From Actinomycetes bacterium (GTDB lineage Bacteria; Actinomycetota; Actinomycetes; Actinomycetales; Dermatophilaceae), in NCBI GenBank assembly GCA_029778715.1, contig JAKOPT010000138.1, forward strand, positions 28,035 through 92,034: DNA of 64,000 bases, written 5' to 3'. Position 1 is the first letter of the stretch, and each line of letters starts with the position of its first letter. Under the pieces are notes generated by a model, which was not told the origin of the DNA, searched no databases, and saw only the letters and a list, made by a program, of their open reading frames with translations. Positions 1 through 9,159 of the stretch are shown here, piece after piece. A program made the translations under genes and the position numbers.

Positions 1-1079
1 AGGTCCAAGGGCGCGGGCAGGTGGTAGACCTCGCCCGGGTGAACGTCGAGTTCGCGCACGAGCAGGTCGAGCACCCGGTCGCCGATCTCGCGGTCGACCT
101 CCAGGCGCACCGGCGGCCCGAAGCGGCGCCGGGTGAGTTCCTTCTCGAGGGCGGTGAGCAGGTTCTCGGCGTCGTCCTCCTCGACTTCGACGTCCTCGTT
201 GCGGGTGACCCGGAACGTGAAGTGTTCCCGCACCTCCATGCCCGGGAACAACTCGCTGAGGTGCGCGGCGATGACGTCCTCGAGGGGCACGAACCGGGTG
301 TGGTAAAGGTCGACGGTGCTGTCGGGCGGCACGGGGTGAACGCGGAGCAGGCGCGGCAGGAGCGGGGGCACCTTGACCCGGGCGAAGTGCTCCTTGCCGG
401 TCTTGGGGTTGGCCAGGACGACGGCGAGGTTGAGGGAGAGCCCGGAGATGTAGGGGAAGGGGTGCGCGGGGTCGACGGCCAGCGGGGTCAGCACGGGGAA
501 CAACTGCTCCCCGAAGATGCGACCCAACTGGGCCTGCTCCTCGGGCGCCAACTCCTCCCAGCGCACGACCGTGATGCCCTCCTCCTCCAGGGCCGGACGC
601 ACCTCGTCGTGGAAGATCCGGGCCTGCTGGTCGAGGAGGTCGTGGGCGACGAGCCCGATCTGCTCAAGCACCTCCCGCGGCTCCAACCCGGACGCGCTGC
701 GCACCGCGATGCCGGTGGCGATCCGCCGCTTGAGGCCGGCCACCCGCACCATGAAGAACTCGTCGAGGTTGCTCGTGAAAATCGCGAGGTAGCGGGTGCG
801 TTCGAGGAGCGGGATCGCCGGGTCGGCGGCCAATTGCAGCACCCGCTCGTTGAACTGCAACCACGACACCTCCCGGTCGAGGAACCGGTCGGCGGGCAAC
901 CCGTCGCCATCGGTGCCGGTCAGCGCGGCGCCGACGACCCGCACAAACCGGCCGTCCGCGGACCGGGCCTGGGCGTCGGCGCGGGTCGTCGTGACGAGCG
1001 CGACGCCGCCCTTGGACGCGCGCCCGCTCGCGACGGCCTCGTCCGGTGGCGGGCTCTGGGGCACAGGCTGCGTCGACAT
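1..1079 (-). CDS. ppk1: Polyphosphate kinase 1, N-terminal part (cut by window edge)
   Basis: Makes inorganic polyphosphate from ATP, reversibly. The reverse-strand frame from ATG 1079 reads through the N-terminal and head domains: after about 60 variable residues comes [15 protein letters not shown], then [15 protein letters not shown], both hallmarks of Ppk1. About 359 codons are visible; the catalytic His region lies beyond base 1. A CAGGAT -10-like hexamer ends six bases before the ATG, so the mRNA may be leaderless. A PHO-box-like repeat sits 38-55 bases upstream, overlapping the end of mshD, which suggests control by phosphate starvation. Family assignment is firm; the regulation is inferred. 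Confidence 0.95.
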   Translation of the reverse strand, partial: MSTQPVPQSPPPDEAVASGRASKGGVALVTTTRADAQARSADGRFVRVVGAALTGTDGDGLPADRFLDREVSWLQFNERVLQLAADPAIPLLERTRYLAIFTSNLDEFFMVRVAGLKRRIATGIAVRSASGLEPREVLEQIGLVAHDLLDQQARIFHDEVRPALEEEGITVVRWEELAPEEQAQLGRIFGEQLFPVLTPLAVDPAHPFPYISGLSLNLAVVLANPKTGKEHFARVKVPPLLPRLLRVHPVPPDSTVDLYHTRFVPLEDVIAAHLSELFPGMEVREHFTFRVTRNEDVEVEEDDAENLLTALEKELTRRRFGPPVRLEVDREIGDRVLDLLVRELDVHPGEVYHLPAPLD

Positions 1080-1110
1080 GGACCCATCCTGGCAGGTGCG
1101 GGCGCGCGGG

Positions 1111-2133
1111 TCACGAGGTGAACGGAAGGTGAACGGCATACATCGCGTCGATGTCCACCGACACGAAACCCTCCCGGCGGTAGGTCGCCAAGGCGGCGGC
1201 GTTGTCGCCGTCGACGTAGAGCTCGACGCGGCGATCGCCGCGCCCGGCGAGGTGGGCCGTGCCCAGCCGGGTGAGCGGGCGGCCCAGGCCGCGCCCTTGG
1301 TATGCCGGGTGGACGCCGACGGCGTAGACCTCACCGGCGGCGACGCTCCCGTCGGGGCCGGCCTCGCGCTTGGTCCAGTGGAACGCGATCGGCCCGAGTT
1401 CGGGGTGCGCCTCGTCGATGATGAGGAAGAACCCGGCGGGGTCGAACCAGGGCTGGGCCAGGCGTTCGTGCAGGTCGGCGAGGGTGAGCCGGCCTTGTTC
1501 GCGGTGATGGGCGAAGGCCGCGGCGTTGAGGGAGACCCAGGCCTGGTCGTCCACGTCCGGTCGGAACGGGCGTGGGGCGAACCCGGCCGGGAAGGGGAGA
1601 AGGGTGGCGTCGGCCGGGGTGAGGGGCCGGGCCATCCGGTGCAGTTCGCGGACCCGGGCCAGCCCCCAGGCGGTGGCGGCGGCGCGGGCGGACGGCAGGT
1701 CGCCGTGTGCCCAGATCGTGGCGGCCGCGTGGTCGAGAGCGGCGGCCCACAGGGCGCTGCCCAGGCCGCGGCGCCGGTGGGCAGGGTGGACGAGGAGTTC
1801 CGTGGCGCCGGTCGGGTCGACCTGCGCATAGGCGAGGAGCGGGCCGTCGGCGGCGCCGATGCCGAGGTGCGTCGTGCCCGCGCGTTCGCCGGTGAGCGCG
1901 AGGAGGAATGCCTCCGACAGCGGGGCGACCCGGTCGGCGGTCGTGGCCGCCGCGGCCAGCGCGAGAGTCGCCGCCCGCAGGTCGGCGGAGACGGGTAGAC
2001 GGCGGGGTGTGGCGGGTGGGCTCACGGCATACCCACCCGGGAGCGCGGCGGGCGGCGGGCCGGGGCTGGCGGGCGTGCCCGCGGCATACCCGCCGGGGAA
2101 CTCGGCGCCGAGCGATGGGCCGACGGGGCTCAC
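1111..2133 (-). CDS. mshD: Mycothiol synthase (tandem GNAT acetyltransferase)
   Basis: Last step of mycothiol synthesis: acetylation of Cys-GlcN-Ins by acetyl-CoA. Two GNAT domains are seen: the first with [14 protein letters not shown] (about residue 140), the second with [15 protein letters not shown] (about 285) followed by [20 protein letters not shown], typical of MshD. The GTG start overlaps the glnR stop (GTGA), implying translational coupling. Homology begins only near residue 45. The preceding stretch contains two PGGYA segments encoded by two GTATGCCG-family words, so the true start may be GTG 2025. mshA lies at 14.9 kb. Confidence 0.9.
   Translation of the reverse strand: MSPVGPSLGAEFPGGYAAGTPASPGPPPAALPGGYAVSPPATPRRLPVSADLRAATLALAAAATTADRVAPLSEAFLLALTGERAGTTHLGIGAADGPLLAYAQVDPTGATELLVHPAHRRRGLGSALWAAALDHAAATIWAHGDLPSARAAATAWGLARVRELHRMARPLTPADATLLPFPAGFAPRPFRPDVDDQAWVSLNAAAFAHHREQGRLTLADLHERLAQPWFDPAGFFLIIDEAHPELGPIAFHWTKREAGPDGSVAAGEVYAVGVHPAYQGRGLGRPLTRLGTAHLAGRGDRRVELYVDGDNAAALATYRREGFVSVDIDAMYAVHLPFTS
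1117..1134 (-). promoter_or_regulatory. PHO-box-like direct repeat upstream of ppk1
   Basis: Read on the minus strand this is GTTCACC-TTCC-GTTCACC, two heptamers 11 bases apart, the form bound by actinobacterial PhoP/RegX3 regulators. It lies just upstream of the inferred ppk1 start site and inside the last codons of mshD. A cognate senX3-regX3 pair is encoded at 19.6-21.5 kb. Confidence 0.65.
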
Positions 2134-2831
2134 GAGGTGAGCGCCTCTTCGACGTCCCCGGCCTCCTCGGGCACGAACCGATAGCCGACGTTGCGGACGG
2201 TGCCGATGAGGGCTTCGTAGTCGGTGCCGAGTTTGGCGCGCAACCGGCGGACGTGGACATCGACGGTGCGGGTGCCGCCGTAGTAGTCGTAGCCCCAGAC
2301 CTCCTGAAGCAGTTGCGCCCTGGTGAAGACCCGGCCGGGGTGCTGGGCCAGGTGTTTGAGCAACTCGAACTCCTTGTAGGTGAGGTCGAGGACCCGCCCT
2401 CGCAGTTTGACCGAGTAAGTGGCTTCGTCGATGACCAGCGCCCCGGTCGTGATCGAGGAGGCGGCGTCGGGCGAGCCTGCCTGCTGACGGCCGAGCGCGA
2501 GCCGGAACCGGGCCTCGACCTCGGCCGGGCCCGCGCTGTCGAGGAGGACGTCGTCGATGCCCCAGTCGGCGCTCAGCCCGGCCAGGCCGCCTTCGGTGAC
2601 GACGACGAGGAGCGGGCTGGTGCTCCCCGTGGCCCCGATGACGCGGCAGAGGGACTTGGCGAGGGCGAGTTCGCGGCGGGCGTCGAGGAGGATGAGGTCG
2701 GCGTCTGGTGCGTCGATGAGGGCGCTCGCCTCGGCGGCGAGGATGCGAACATGGTGCCCCAACAGGCCCAGCGCGGGGAGCACCTCGGCGCTGGACGCCA
2801 AGGAGTTCGTGAGCAGCAAAACGTGGGCCAT
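2130..2831 (-). CDS. glnR: GlnR-type OmpR-family response regulator
   Basis: Orphan regulator of nitrogen assimilation in actinobacteria. The 233-residue protein has a receiver-like N-terminus ([36 protein letters not shown]) and a winged-helix C-terminus with [19 protein letters not shown] and [19 protein letters not shown], matching GlnR closely. It lacks the usual acidic pocket of phosphorylated receivers, as is normal for GlnR. Start ATG 2831 was chosen because homology begins there; a TATCCT hexamer eight bases before it suggests a leaderless transcript. It is divergent from a MoaD-like gene and overlaps mshD downstream. Confidence 0.92.
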   Translation of the reverse strand: MAHVLLLTNSLASSAEVLPALGLLGHHVRILAAEASALIDAPDADLILLDARRELALAKSLCRVIGATGSTSPLLVVVTEGGLAGLSADWGIDDVLLDSAGPAEVEARFRLALGRQQAGSPDAASSITTGALVIDEATYSVKLRGRVLDLTYKEFELLKHLAQHPGRVFTRAQLLQEVWGYDYYGGTRTVDVHVRRLRAKLGTDYEALIGTVRNVGYRFVPEEAGDVEEALTS

Positions 2832-2931
2832 TGCCCCCCAGGATAGGTGGTATGCCGTGGTGCCGACCTCGTCGTCGCCCTCCGTTGCGTCCGGTGGCGG
2901 CCCCGGTGGCGCCCTGGAGGGCCCGTCTGGC

Positions 2932-3174
2932 GTGGGGTCGGTCACCGTCCGGTTCTGGGCCGGGGCACGGGCCGCGGCCGGGGTCGCCGAGTGCCGGGTC
3001 GAGGCGGTCACGGTGGGACAGGTCCGTGCGGAGTTGGTGCGGTGGCAGCCGTCGTTGGCTGCTGTCCTCGAGGTGTCGAGCCTGCTCGTCGACGGGCAGT
3101 GCGTGACCGACGACACGGTGCGCGTCGGGTCCGGGGCACTCGTCGAGGTCCTCCCACCGTTTGCCGGGGGATGA
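2932..3174 (+). CDS. MoaD/ThiS-like ubiquitin-fold sulfur carrier
   Basis: About 80 residues starting [18 protein letters not shown] and ending in Gly-Gly, the C-terminal diglycine that is thiocarboxylated in MoaD/ThiS proteins. It presumably supplies sulfur for molybdopterin, thiamine or a related pathway; the partner enzyme is not in this window. GTG 2932 has GGAGG eleven bases upstream and leaves a 100-bp divergent promoter region with glnR; a longer start at GTG 2857 is possible but would add a low-complexity leader. The stop is close to the next gene, so the two are probably cotranscribed. Confidence 0.75.
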   Translation: MGSVTVRFWAGARAAAGVAECRVEAVTVGQVRAELVRWQPSLAAVLEVSSLLVDGQCVTDDTVRVGSGALVEVLPPFAGG

Positions 3175-3181
3175 TGCGAGG

Positions 3182-4165
3182 ATGCCTCACGTGGATCAGT
3201 CCGAGACGCCGACGAAGCCGGCGGACCCGACCGCGACGGTGCCCGAGCCGAGCGCGTCGTCCGGTGCGGTTGCGTCGGCCGATCCGGTGGATGGGGTCGC
3301 TGCAGCCACTGAGCCGGAGACCCAGCCATCCGGGCCGGCCGGAGAGTCGGTGGTGGAGACGCGCGCCTCCCGGCGGGCCAGGCGTTCGGCCCACGCGAAG
3401 AAGCCCTCGTCAGCCAACAGGATTTCCGTGCCTTGGCGGCTCATCCGACTGCTCGCCATGGCCGCGATCGCTGGCGTCGTCGTGCTCGATGCCTATGCCT
3501 CGCCGATCATCCTCGCCGGCTTGCTCTTGTGGCTGTCGGCGGGGTTGGCCTGGGGCTGGGGCAACGTGTGCGGAGTGCGCGGTTGGCGGGTCGGGTTTGT
3601 TGTGGTGCTGGCCGGGGCGTTGACGTCTTTGGCCGTGGGGTTCGTCGACGACTCCCCCTATCTGCGGCTCGTGCCGGTGGCTCTCGCGGTCGCCGCCGTT
3701 GTCATGTTCCTCCTGCAGTTGGTGCGCCGCGGCGGGCGCTCGGGTCTCACCGAGGCGGTGGTGGTTACGAGTGCTGGTCTTGCGCTCGTCGGTGTCGGTG
3801 CTGGGCTGGTCGGGCTCAGTCGTGCGCAGGGTGGCCCGGCGATGCTCGCCGTCGCGATGGGTGGGGTCGTCGCCTCGTTGGCCACGGATGCGGTGGTTGT
3901 GCCCGATCGGTGGCGGTCGTGGCTGGTGCCCATGGCGCTTCTCGTCGGCGGACTTGCAGGAACCGCCCTAGCGGTCGTGCTCAGCGGTCCGACTTGGGGC
4001 GCCGGTCTCCTCGTGGGCATGCTGAGTGGTGGGGTCGCGTATGCCGTGCGCGACGTCATCCGGGCCCAGCCCGGGGCGACGGCCCTGTCCGCTCAAGTCA
4101 CTGCCGCTTGCGCGAGTGTGCTCTCGGTCGGCGGCCTGGCCTACGTCGCGGCCCTCATTCTCTAG
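3182..4165 (+). CDS. Multi-pass membrane protein of unknown function
   Basis: A 327-residue protein. The first 80 or so residues are polar, rich in Ala, Pro and Glu, ending in an Arg-rich patch ([10 protein letters not shown]). After that come roughly nine or ten hydrophobic segments, for example [44 protein letters not shown] and [20 protein letters not shown], separated by short charged loops. No enzyme motif was recognised. ATG 3182 was preferred to a TTG at 3161 that overlaps the upstream gene. Codon use resembles its neighbours, so it is a normal chromosomal gene; function unknown. Confidence 0.75.
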   Translation: MPHVDQSETPTKPADPTATVPEPSASSGAVASADPVDGVAAATEPETQPSGPAGESVVETRASRRARRSAHAKKPSSANRISVPWRLIRLLAMAAIAGVVVLDAYASPIILAGLLLWLSAGLAWGWGNVCGVRGWRVGFVVVLAGALTSLAVGFVDDSPYLRLVPVALAVAAVVMFLLQLVRRGGRSGLTEAVVVTSAGLALVGVGAGLVGLSRAQGGPAMLAVAMGGVVASLATDAVVVPDRWRSWLVPMALLVGGLAGTALAVVLSGPTWGAGLLVGMLSGGVAYAVRDVIRAQPGATALSAQVTAACASVLSVGGLAYVAALIL

Positions 4166-4219
4166 GCGGGATCGCCCAGGTGCTGCGGTGGCCGCCGTGG
4201 CGGCTGCCTTGTGGCGGGT

Positions 4220-4585
4220 CTAGTAGACGAGGGCTCGGGTGTGGTCGGACAGGATCTCCTCGACGAAACTGGCGGCGCCGCGGATCGTCGCGCCGTCGAT
4301 GAGGTCGTTCTCGGCGAGGTCGCGACGGGCGGCGCACTGCCCGCACACGGTGACCGAGGCGCCCCCCTCGACAAGGGCGTCTCGCAACTGGGCGAGCGGC
4401 GCGGCATACGGCAACTCCCACTCCTCAGCGCGGCCGGGCACGGCGAGCCACACGGCCTCACCGGTGAGCCAGACGCTCACCTCGGCGTCAGCAGCCAACG
4501 CAGTTGCGGCAACCGTGACCGCCTGGTTGAGGCGTTCGAGAGCCTCGGGTCCGTGGGTGATCTTGACGACGAGACGCTGCGGCAT
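4220..4585 (-). CDS. DsrE-family protein
   Basis: A 121-residue protein with the DsrE/DsrF layout: LVVKITHGPEALERLNQAV at the N-terminus, a central hydrophobic strand (VSVWLTGEAVWLAV) and a C-terminal CGQCAARRDL segment carrying two cysteines. Such proteins take part in sulfur relay or bind small molecules; no specific role can be given. The ATG start lies inside a GTATGCCG word (so the protein begins MPQ), and a TAGGCT -10-like hexamer ends six bases before it, indicating a leaderless mRNA. It is divergent from the nitrobindin gene, with only 58 bp between the starts. Confidence 0.8.
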   Translation of the reverse strand: MPQRLVVKITHGPEALERLNQAVTVAATALAADAEVSVWLTGEAVWLAVPGRAEEWELPYAAPLAQLRDALVEGGASVTVCGQCAARRDLAENDLIDGATIRGAASFVEEILSDHTRALVY

Positions 4586-4643
4586 ACACCGAGCCTAAGC
4601 GGCGGCCGACGCGAGACCCCGGCCCGCGGCATACCCTGGGGAA

Positions 4644-5153
4644 ATGGCCTTCACCCTCGATCCCGACCTGCCCCCCGCCCTCGCCCCCCTCGCGTGGCTC
4701 ATCGGCCGCTGGGAGGGTGCCGGCGTGGTGGGCTACCCGACGATGGAATCCGTCCGGTTCGGGCAGGAAATCGTCTGCAGCCACGACGGGCGCCCCTTCC
4801 TGCAGTGGCAGAGCCGCACCTGGCTCCTCGACGACGACGGGAACCTCGTCCGCCCGCTCGCCACCGAAGTCGGCTTCTGGCGACCGATCGAGAAGCAGAC
4901 CGACGGCACCAACGTGGAGTTCCTCCTCGCCCACCCCACGGGGTACGTCGAGATGTATGCCGGGACCGCCGAACCCGCGAAGATCGAGATCCGCACCGAC
5001 GGGGTGATGCGCTCCCCGCTGGCCAAGGACTACTCCGCGGCGCACCGCATGTACGGCTACGTCAACTCCAACCTCATGTGGGTCATGGACATGACGGCCA
5101 TGGGACATCCGCTGACCAGCCACGTCTCGGCCGAACTCAAGCGCGTGGATTGA
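4644..5153 (+). CDS. Nitrobindin-like heme-binding beta-barrel (FABP-like)
   Basis: 169 residues. The GRWEGAG motif at residues 27-33 is the signature of bacterial nitrobindins, a heme-containing beta-barrel family that isomerises peroxynitrite to nitrate. Conserved features such as FWRPI and EMYAGTAEPA are also present. TACCCT ends six bases before the ATG, and its TAC comes from the last bases of a CGGCATAC word, so the promoter and start codon appear fused and leaderless. A DsrE-like gene lies divergently upstream and a cell-envelope LCP gene converges downstream. Confidence 0.88.
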   Translation: MAFTLDPDLPPALAPLAWLIGRWEGAGVVGYPTMESVRFGQEIVCSHDGRPFLQWQSRTWLLDDDGNLVRPLATEVGFWRPIEKQTDGTNVEFLLAHPTGYVEMYAGTAEPAKIEIRTDGVMRSPLAKDYSAAHRMYGYVNSNLMWVMDMTAMGHPLTSHVSAELKRVD

Positions 5154-5227
5154 CGCGCTGCTCGGTCCGGCCGGGGCGCCTCGCTGGGTGCGTCGAGCGG
5201 GGCCGTCCAGCCCGAACCGGCCGCAGG

Positions 5228-6271
5228 TCAGGGCGCGACCGCGGTGTGTGTGTAGCCGCCGAGTTTGTCCTCGCGGATCGCGGTCCCCAGGTTCGTCATC
5301 CCGGTCTTGTCGAGGATGTCGATGGACTGCCCATCGGCGCTCCAGCCGTAGCCGTTGAACGGCGCCGTGATGAACACGATGTCCTGGCTGCGCACCCCCC
5401 GCAGCCCGAAGACCTCGCTGCGGATGACGTCCATGGTCAACGTCTGATCGAGCACCAAGTCCTTCGTCGCCGCATCCGTGAACTGGGCGATGCGCACCGG
5501 GTTGGTCAGCACATCCGGGCTGGTGGCACGAAGTAGCAGTGCCTTGAGAAAGGCCTGTTGCCGCTTACCCCGGGAAATATCACCCTGGCTCAACTCGTAC
5601 CGCTCGCGCACGAAGGACAGCGCGCCCGCGCCATCCAGGTCGTTCCAGCCCTGGTGGATGGCATATCCGCTGCCCTGCCCGCTCGACGCCTCCTCCGAGT
5701 AGACCCGCACCCCCCCGACCGCGTCCGTCATCGCCTTGAACCCCTCGAAATCGGTCTTGGCGACGTGGTCGATGTGCACGCCGAGGAGGTTCTGCAGGGT
5801 CTCCACAAGCAGTGGGGCGCCGCCGAAGGCGTAGGCCGCGTTGAGTTTCGCCTGCCCATGACCGGGGATATCGACCCAGATGTCCCGGGGGAAGTGGATG
5901 AGATAGACCTTCGAACGATCCTCGCTGACGTGGGCGAGCACCATGACGTCGGAGCGGCCCACCGTCTCCCCGGGCCGGTTGTCGGTGCCGATGAGCAGCA
6001 CGTTCATACCGGTGCCGGTCGGCGCCGGCGAGGCTGTGCCCGTCGGCGTGGGCAGCAGCGCCTCGCGGCGGACGTTGCTGTCGACCTTCTGGTTGAGGAA
6101 CACGACAAAGGCCGCGACCGCCGTCACCGCGAGCAGGATCAGGCCCAAGAGGACCGCGACGATGCGTCTGCCCCACCGCGGTCGCGGCCGCGACTCCCGA
6201 CGACTCGGGGCCGCGTCCGGATCGGGGTCGCCGGGCGAGGGCGCCGTCGAGGGTTCGAGCAGGTCTGACAC
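5228..6271 (-). CDS. LytR-CpsA-Psr (LCP) family glycopolymer transferase
   Basis: Attaches anionic or arabinogalactan-type glycopolymers to peptidoglycan outside the membrane. The 347-residue protein has a 45-residue cytoplasmic tail, one membrane helix (IVAVLLGLILLAVTAVAAFVVFL) and the LCP domain: NVLLIGTDNRPGE, RSDVMVLAHV, HFPRDIWVDIPG and KLNAAYAFGG. These hold the Asp/Arg residues that bind the polyprenyl pyrophosphate. The GTG start is preceded by TACACT six bases upstream, which favours this start and a leaderless mRNA. It is convergent with the nitrobindin gene. The polymer transferred cannot be told. Confidence 0.88.
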   Translation of the reverse strand: MSDLLEPSTAPSPGDPDPDAAPSRRESRPRPRWGRRIVAVLLGLILLAVTAVAAFVVFLNQKVDSNVRREALLPTPTGTASPAPTGTGMNVLLIGTDNRPGETVGRSDVMVLAHVSEDRSKVYLIHFPRDIWVDIPGHGQAKLNAAYAFGGAPLLVETLQNLLGVHIDHVAKTDFEGFKAMTDAVGGVRVYSEEASSGQGSGYAIHQGWNDLDGAGALSFVRERYELSQGDISRGKRQQAFLKALLLRATSPDVLTNPVRIAQFTDAATKDLVLDQTLTMDVIRSEVFGLRGVRSQDIVFITAPFNGYGWSADGQSIDILDKTGMTNLGTAIREDKLGGYTHTAVAP

Positions 6272-6431
6272 TCCGACAGTGTAGGCGGGCTTTGCGAGAG
6301 CGCCCGGGGAATTGGCGTATGCCGTGCGCCGACGATGGGCCCGCCGGGCCGGTTGCCCCGCGTGCGCCGCCGGGCCCACTCGGCCCGATCAGGGACGGCA
6401 TACCGTCGGGGGCGCGGCATACAGTGGGGTG

Positions 6432-6854
6432 ATGACCGACCTCGGAGACGCGCTGCGCGCTCGCGGGCGGCGGCTGACCACGCAACGGGTGCGGGTGCTC
6501 GACGCTGTCCGGGCCACCGGGCACGCGAGCGCCGAACGCATTGCCGAGCAGGTGGCCCGCGACGGCGGCCCGGCCCTGCCCGCGTCGACGGTCTACCGCA
6601 GCCTGGAGGCGCTCCAGGAACTCGGGCTGGTCGCCCACACCCATGTCGACCATCGGGTGCCCGACTATCACCTCGCCTCGCACGCCACCCACATCCATCT
6701 CGTATGCCGCCGCTGCGGTCACGTTGACGAGGTCCCCGTCGAGGTCGGTGCGGGTTTCGCGACGGAGGTGGCGGCGCAGCGGGGGTTCGCCGCCGACCTC
6801 ACCCACGCGGCCATCCACGGCTGGTGCGCCGCCTGTGCCCCGGAGCGAACATGA
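6432..6854 (+). CDS. Fur-family metal-responsive repressor
   Basis: 140 residues. The N-terminal winged helix (RLTTQRVRVLDAV, PASTVYRSLEALQELGLV) is followed by the metal-binding half with HATHIHLVCRRCGH and a C-terminal CAAC, the four-Cys zinc site of Fur/Zur proteins. Whether it senses iron or zinc is not clear. ATG 6432 is fixed by a TACAGT -10 hexamer ending six bases before it, again joined to a CGGCATAC word. The stop overlaps the next start by ATGA, so it heads an operon with ygfZ and a BKACE-family gene. Confidence 0.87.
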   Translation: MTDLGDALRARGRRLTTQRVRVLDAVRATGHASAERIAEQVARDGGPALPASTVYRSLEALQELGLVAHTHVDHRVPDYHLASHATHIHLVCRRCGHVDEVPVEVGAGFATEVAAQRGFAADLTHAAIHGWCAACAPERT

Positions 6855-8119
6855 GCGGGTCGGTGCTGCTGAGCCGGCCCGGCGCCGTCGAGGGGGCGGG
6901 CGTCGATGCTGGTGTGGCAGCGCATTACGGCGACCCGCTGCGTGAGCAGCGGCTCCTTCTCGAGGGGTTGGCCGTCGTCGACCTCTCGCACCGCGGCGTC
7001 GTCACCGTCGCGGGTCCGGACCGGTTGTCGTGGCTGCATTCGATGACGACCCAGCATCTCCTCGGGCTGCGGCCCCGCGAGAGCCGCCAGTCGCTCGTCC
7101 TCTCCCCGCAGGGGCACGTCGAGCACGACCTCCACCTCGTCGACGACGGCGAGCGCGCCTGGCTCACCGTCGAACCGGGCACGGCGCCGGCGCTCGTCGC
7201 CTGGTTGGAGGCGATGCGGTTCATGCTGCGGGTCGAGGTCGAGGACGTGAGTGCGGCGTATGCCGTGCTCGGCGAGCCCGTGGCGGCCGAGTCCCTGCCC
7301 GGCGAGTTGCTCGCCTGGGTCGACCCCTGGCCCGGGATGGATGTCGTGCCGGCGCCGGCGCGCGGGGGTGAGCCGGCCGCGGCATACGGGCCGATCGAGG
7401 GGCACCCGGGGGCGGACCGGTCCTGGCGGGAGGTGATCGTGCCGCGGGGCGACCTCGAGCGCGCCGTGGGCGACCGGCCGCTCGCGGGGATGTGGGCGGC
7501 GGAGGCGCTGCGGGTGGCGGCGTGGCAGCCGCGACTGGGATTCGAGACCGATCACAAGACGATCCCGCATGAGGTCGACTGGCTGCGCACGGCGGTTCAT
7601 CTGCACAAGGGGTGTTACCGGGGGCAGGAGACGGTGGCGCGGGTCCACAACCTCGGTCGGCCGCCGCGGCGGTTGGCGTTCGTTCACCTCGACGGGTCGG
7701 GGCATGTGCTGCCGGACGTGGGGTCCGTGGTGCGCGTGGCCGAGGGGCTCGGCGGGGTTGGCGGGGCTGGCAACGCCAGCGGGGAAAGCAGGGCACGGGA
7801 AGCCGGTAGGGCCAGCGGGGCCAGCGGCCCCGGCAGCGCGAGCGCGGCCGACGGTGTCAGCGGGACCGGCAGCGCCGGGGTGCCCGGCGGTCCGTCGGGG
7901 AAATTGCGGTGGGCGGGCCGGGAGGTGGGGCGCCTGACCTCGGCGGCGCGGCATACCGAAGAAGGGCCGATCGGGTTGGTCATACTCAAGGGTTCCGCAC
8001 CCCCAGATGTCGATCTTGTTGTCGATGGGGTGGCTGCCGCACAAACTGCCGTTGTGATGACCGAAAGACCGAAGAATCTTCGGCAAGAGGGGCTGCGACG
8101 TGGCAGAGTGGACTCATGA
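6851..8119 (+). CDS. ygfZ: YgfZ/GcvT-like folate-binding Fe-S cluster repair protein
   Basis: Helps assemble or repair Fe-S enzymes using folate. It has the YgfZ signature KGCYRGQETVARVHNLG near residue 254 and the GcvT-like fold before it. It is 422 residues, longer than usual because of a Gly/Ala/Ser-rich insert (encoded around 7740-7905) between the signature and the C-terminal barrel. Coupled by ATGA overlaps to the Fur gene upstream and the BKACE gene downstream. Two further in-gene GTATGCCG words encode AYAV and AAYG. Confidence 0.88.
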   Translation: MSGSVLLSRPGAVEGAGVDAGVAAHYGDPLREQRLLLEGLAVVDLSHRGVVTVAGPDRLSWLHSMTTQHLLGLRPRESRQSLVLSPQGHVEHDLHLVDDGERAWLTVEPGTAPALVAWLEAMRFMLRVEVEDVSAAYAVLGEPVAAESLPGELLAWVDPWPGMDVVPAPARGGEPAAAYGPIEGHPGADRSWREVIVPRGDLERAVGDRPLAGMWAAEALRVAAWQPRLGFETDHKTIPHEVDWLRTAVHLHKGCYRGQETVARVHNLGRPPRRLAFVHLDGSGHVLPDVGSVVRVAEGLGGVGGAGNASGESRAREAGRASGASGPGSASAADGVSGTGSAGVPGGPSGKLRWAGREVGRLTSAARHTEEGPIGLVILKGSAPPDVDLVVDGVAAAQTAVVMTERPKNLRQEGLRRGRVDS

Positions 8120-8967
8120 CTTTGCGCCCCGCTCCCGGCACCCTGATCACCGTCGCGCCCACGGGCGCCGAACACCTCAAGGCGGACCTGCCGCAGTTGC
8201 CGACGACGCTCGATGAGTTGGTCGAGACGGCGGTGCGCTGCGAGGCCGCGGGGGCGGGTCTCATTCACATCCACCGGCGCGACGCCGAGCACCAGCCGAC
8301 CCTGGACGTGGGGTTGCTGCGTGAGGCGGTGGCGGGGGTGCGCGAGCGCACCGACCTGATCGTCCAGTTGTCGACGGGCGGGTCCGTGCATGACCCGTTC
8401 GAGGCTCGGCTCGCCGTGCTCGACGCCGACCCGGACTCGTGCTCGCTCACCTGCGGCACGGTTAATTTCGGGGATGACGTGTTCCTCAACCCGATGCCCT
8501 TCATGTCCGACCTTTATGTCCGGGCTCAGGAGCGTTCGGTCGTGCCGGAGTTCGAGATCTTCGAGGTGGGGCACCTGGCGGCGCTGGAGCGGCTGGTCAA
8601 CCAGCACGGGTTGCCTTTCGGTGGGTCGGTGCACATCGACATCGTGCTCGGCGTGCCCGGGGCGTTGCCGGCGACGGCGGCCACCTTGCACGCGGTGCTC
8701 GCCGCGCTGCCGGACTGTGTGACGTCGTGGTCGGCGACCGGGCTCGGGCGTGGGCACCTGCCCATCCTGGCGACGGCCTTGGGCGCCGGCGGGCACGCGC
8801 GGGTCGGCATGGAGGACAACGTCGTATTCGCCCGCGGTCAGATGGTGACGCACAACGCCGAACTCGTCGCGCGCGCGGCCGAGGTCGCCCAGATCCTGCA
8901 GCGCCCGGCGATGACGACCGGCCAGGCCCGCGAACTGCTCGGCATCCTGGATCGCCGCACCCGCTGA
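8116..8967 (+). CDS. BKACE-family beta-keto acid cleavage enzyme
   Basis: 283 residues of the DUF849/BKACE TIM-barrel family, which condense a beta-keto acid with acetyl-CoA. The zinc-binding IHIHRRD is at residues 52-58 and the matching ARVGMEDN near residue 230, both typical. The natural substrate cannot be read from the sequence. The ATG overlaps the ygfZ stop, so it is the third gene of the Fur-led operon. After the stop, a 50-bp palindrome (9012-9061) fills the gap before the next promoter. Confidence 0.85.
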   Translation: MTLRPAPGTLITVAPTGAEHLKADLPQLPTTLDELVETAVRCEAAGAGLIHIHRRDAEHQPTLDVGLLREAVAGVRERTDLIVQLSTGGSVHDPFEARLAVLDADPDSCSLTCGTVNFGDDVFLNPMPFMSDLYVRAQERSVVPEFEIFEVGHLAALERLVNQHGLPFGGSVHIDIVLGVPGALPATAATLHAVLAALPDCVTSWSATGLGRGHLPILATALGAGGHARVGMEDNVVFARGQMVTHNAELVARAAEVAQILQRPAMTTGQARELLGILDRRTR

Positions 8968-9011
8968 GCCGGTCGATGCGCGCCCTTGGTGGTGGCGCGC
9001 CGGCGTGGTCG

Positions 9012-9061
9012 CTTGGCTGATGCGTGGTGGTCGTGGGGACCGCCACCACTCATCAGCCAAG
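9012..9061. repeat. Dispersed palindrome, copy 1
   Basis: Arms CTTGGCTGATG-CGTGGTGGTC and GACCGCCACCACTCATCAGCCAAG pair over about 20 bases with minor mismatches around a short GTGGG loop. A near-identical element is found at 37949-37998. It may act as a terminator here, but has no T-run. Confidence 0.8.
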
Positions 9062-9123
9062 ACGTCCCCAGGGACTTGGACTCTGTCACCCGTCAGAGTG
9101 ACCGGCCTCACGCTTGCGCGAGT

Positions 9124-9153
9124 TTGCGTTTTGCTAACTAGAGCAAGCATAAT
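9124..9153 (+). promoter_or_regulatory. Promoter and possible operator of the HTH regulator
   Basis: TTGCGT (9124-9129), 18 bases, CATAAT (9148-9153), then six bases to ATG 9160. The spacer holds TTGCT-N6-AGCAA, an inverted repeat overlapping the -10 region, which could be the autoregulatory operator. This is a prediction from pattern only. Confidence 0.55.
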
Positions 9154-9159
9154 GGAGGC

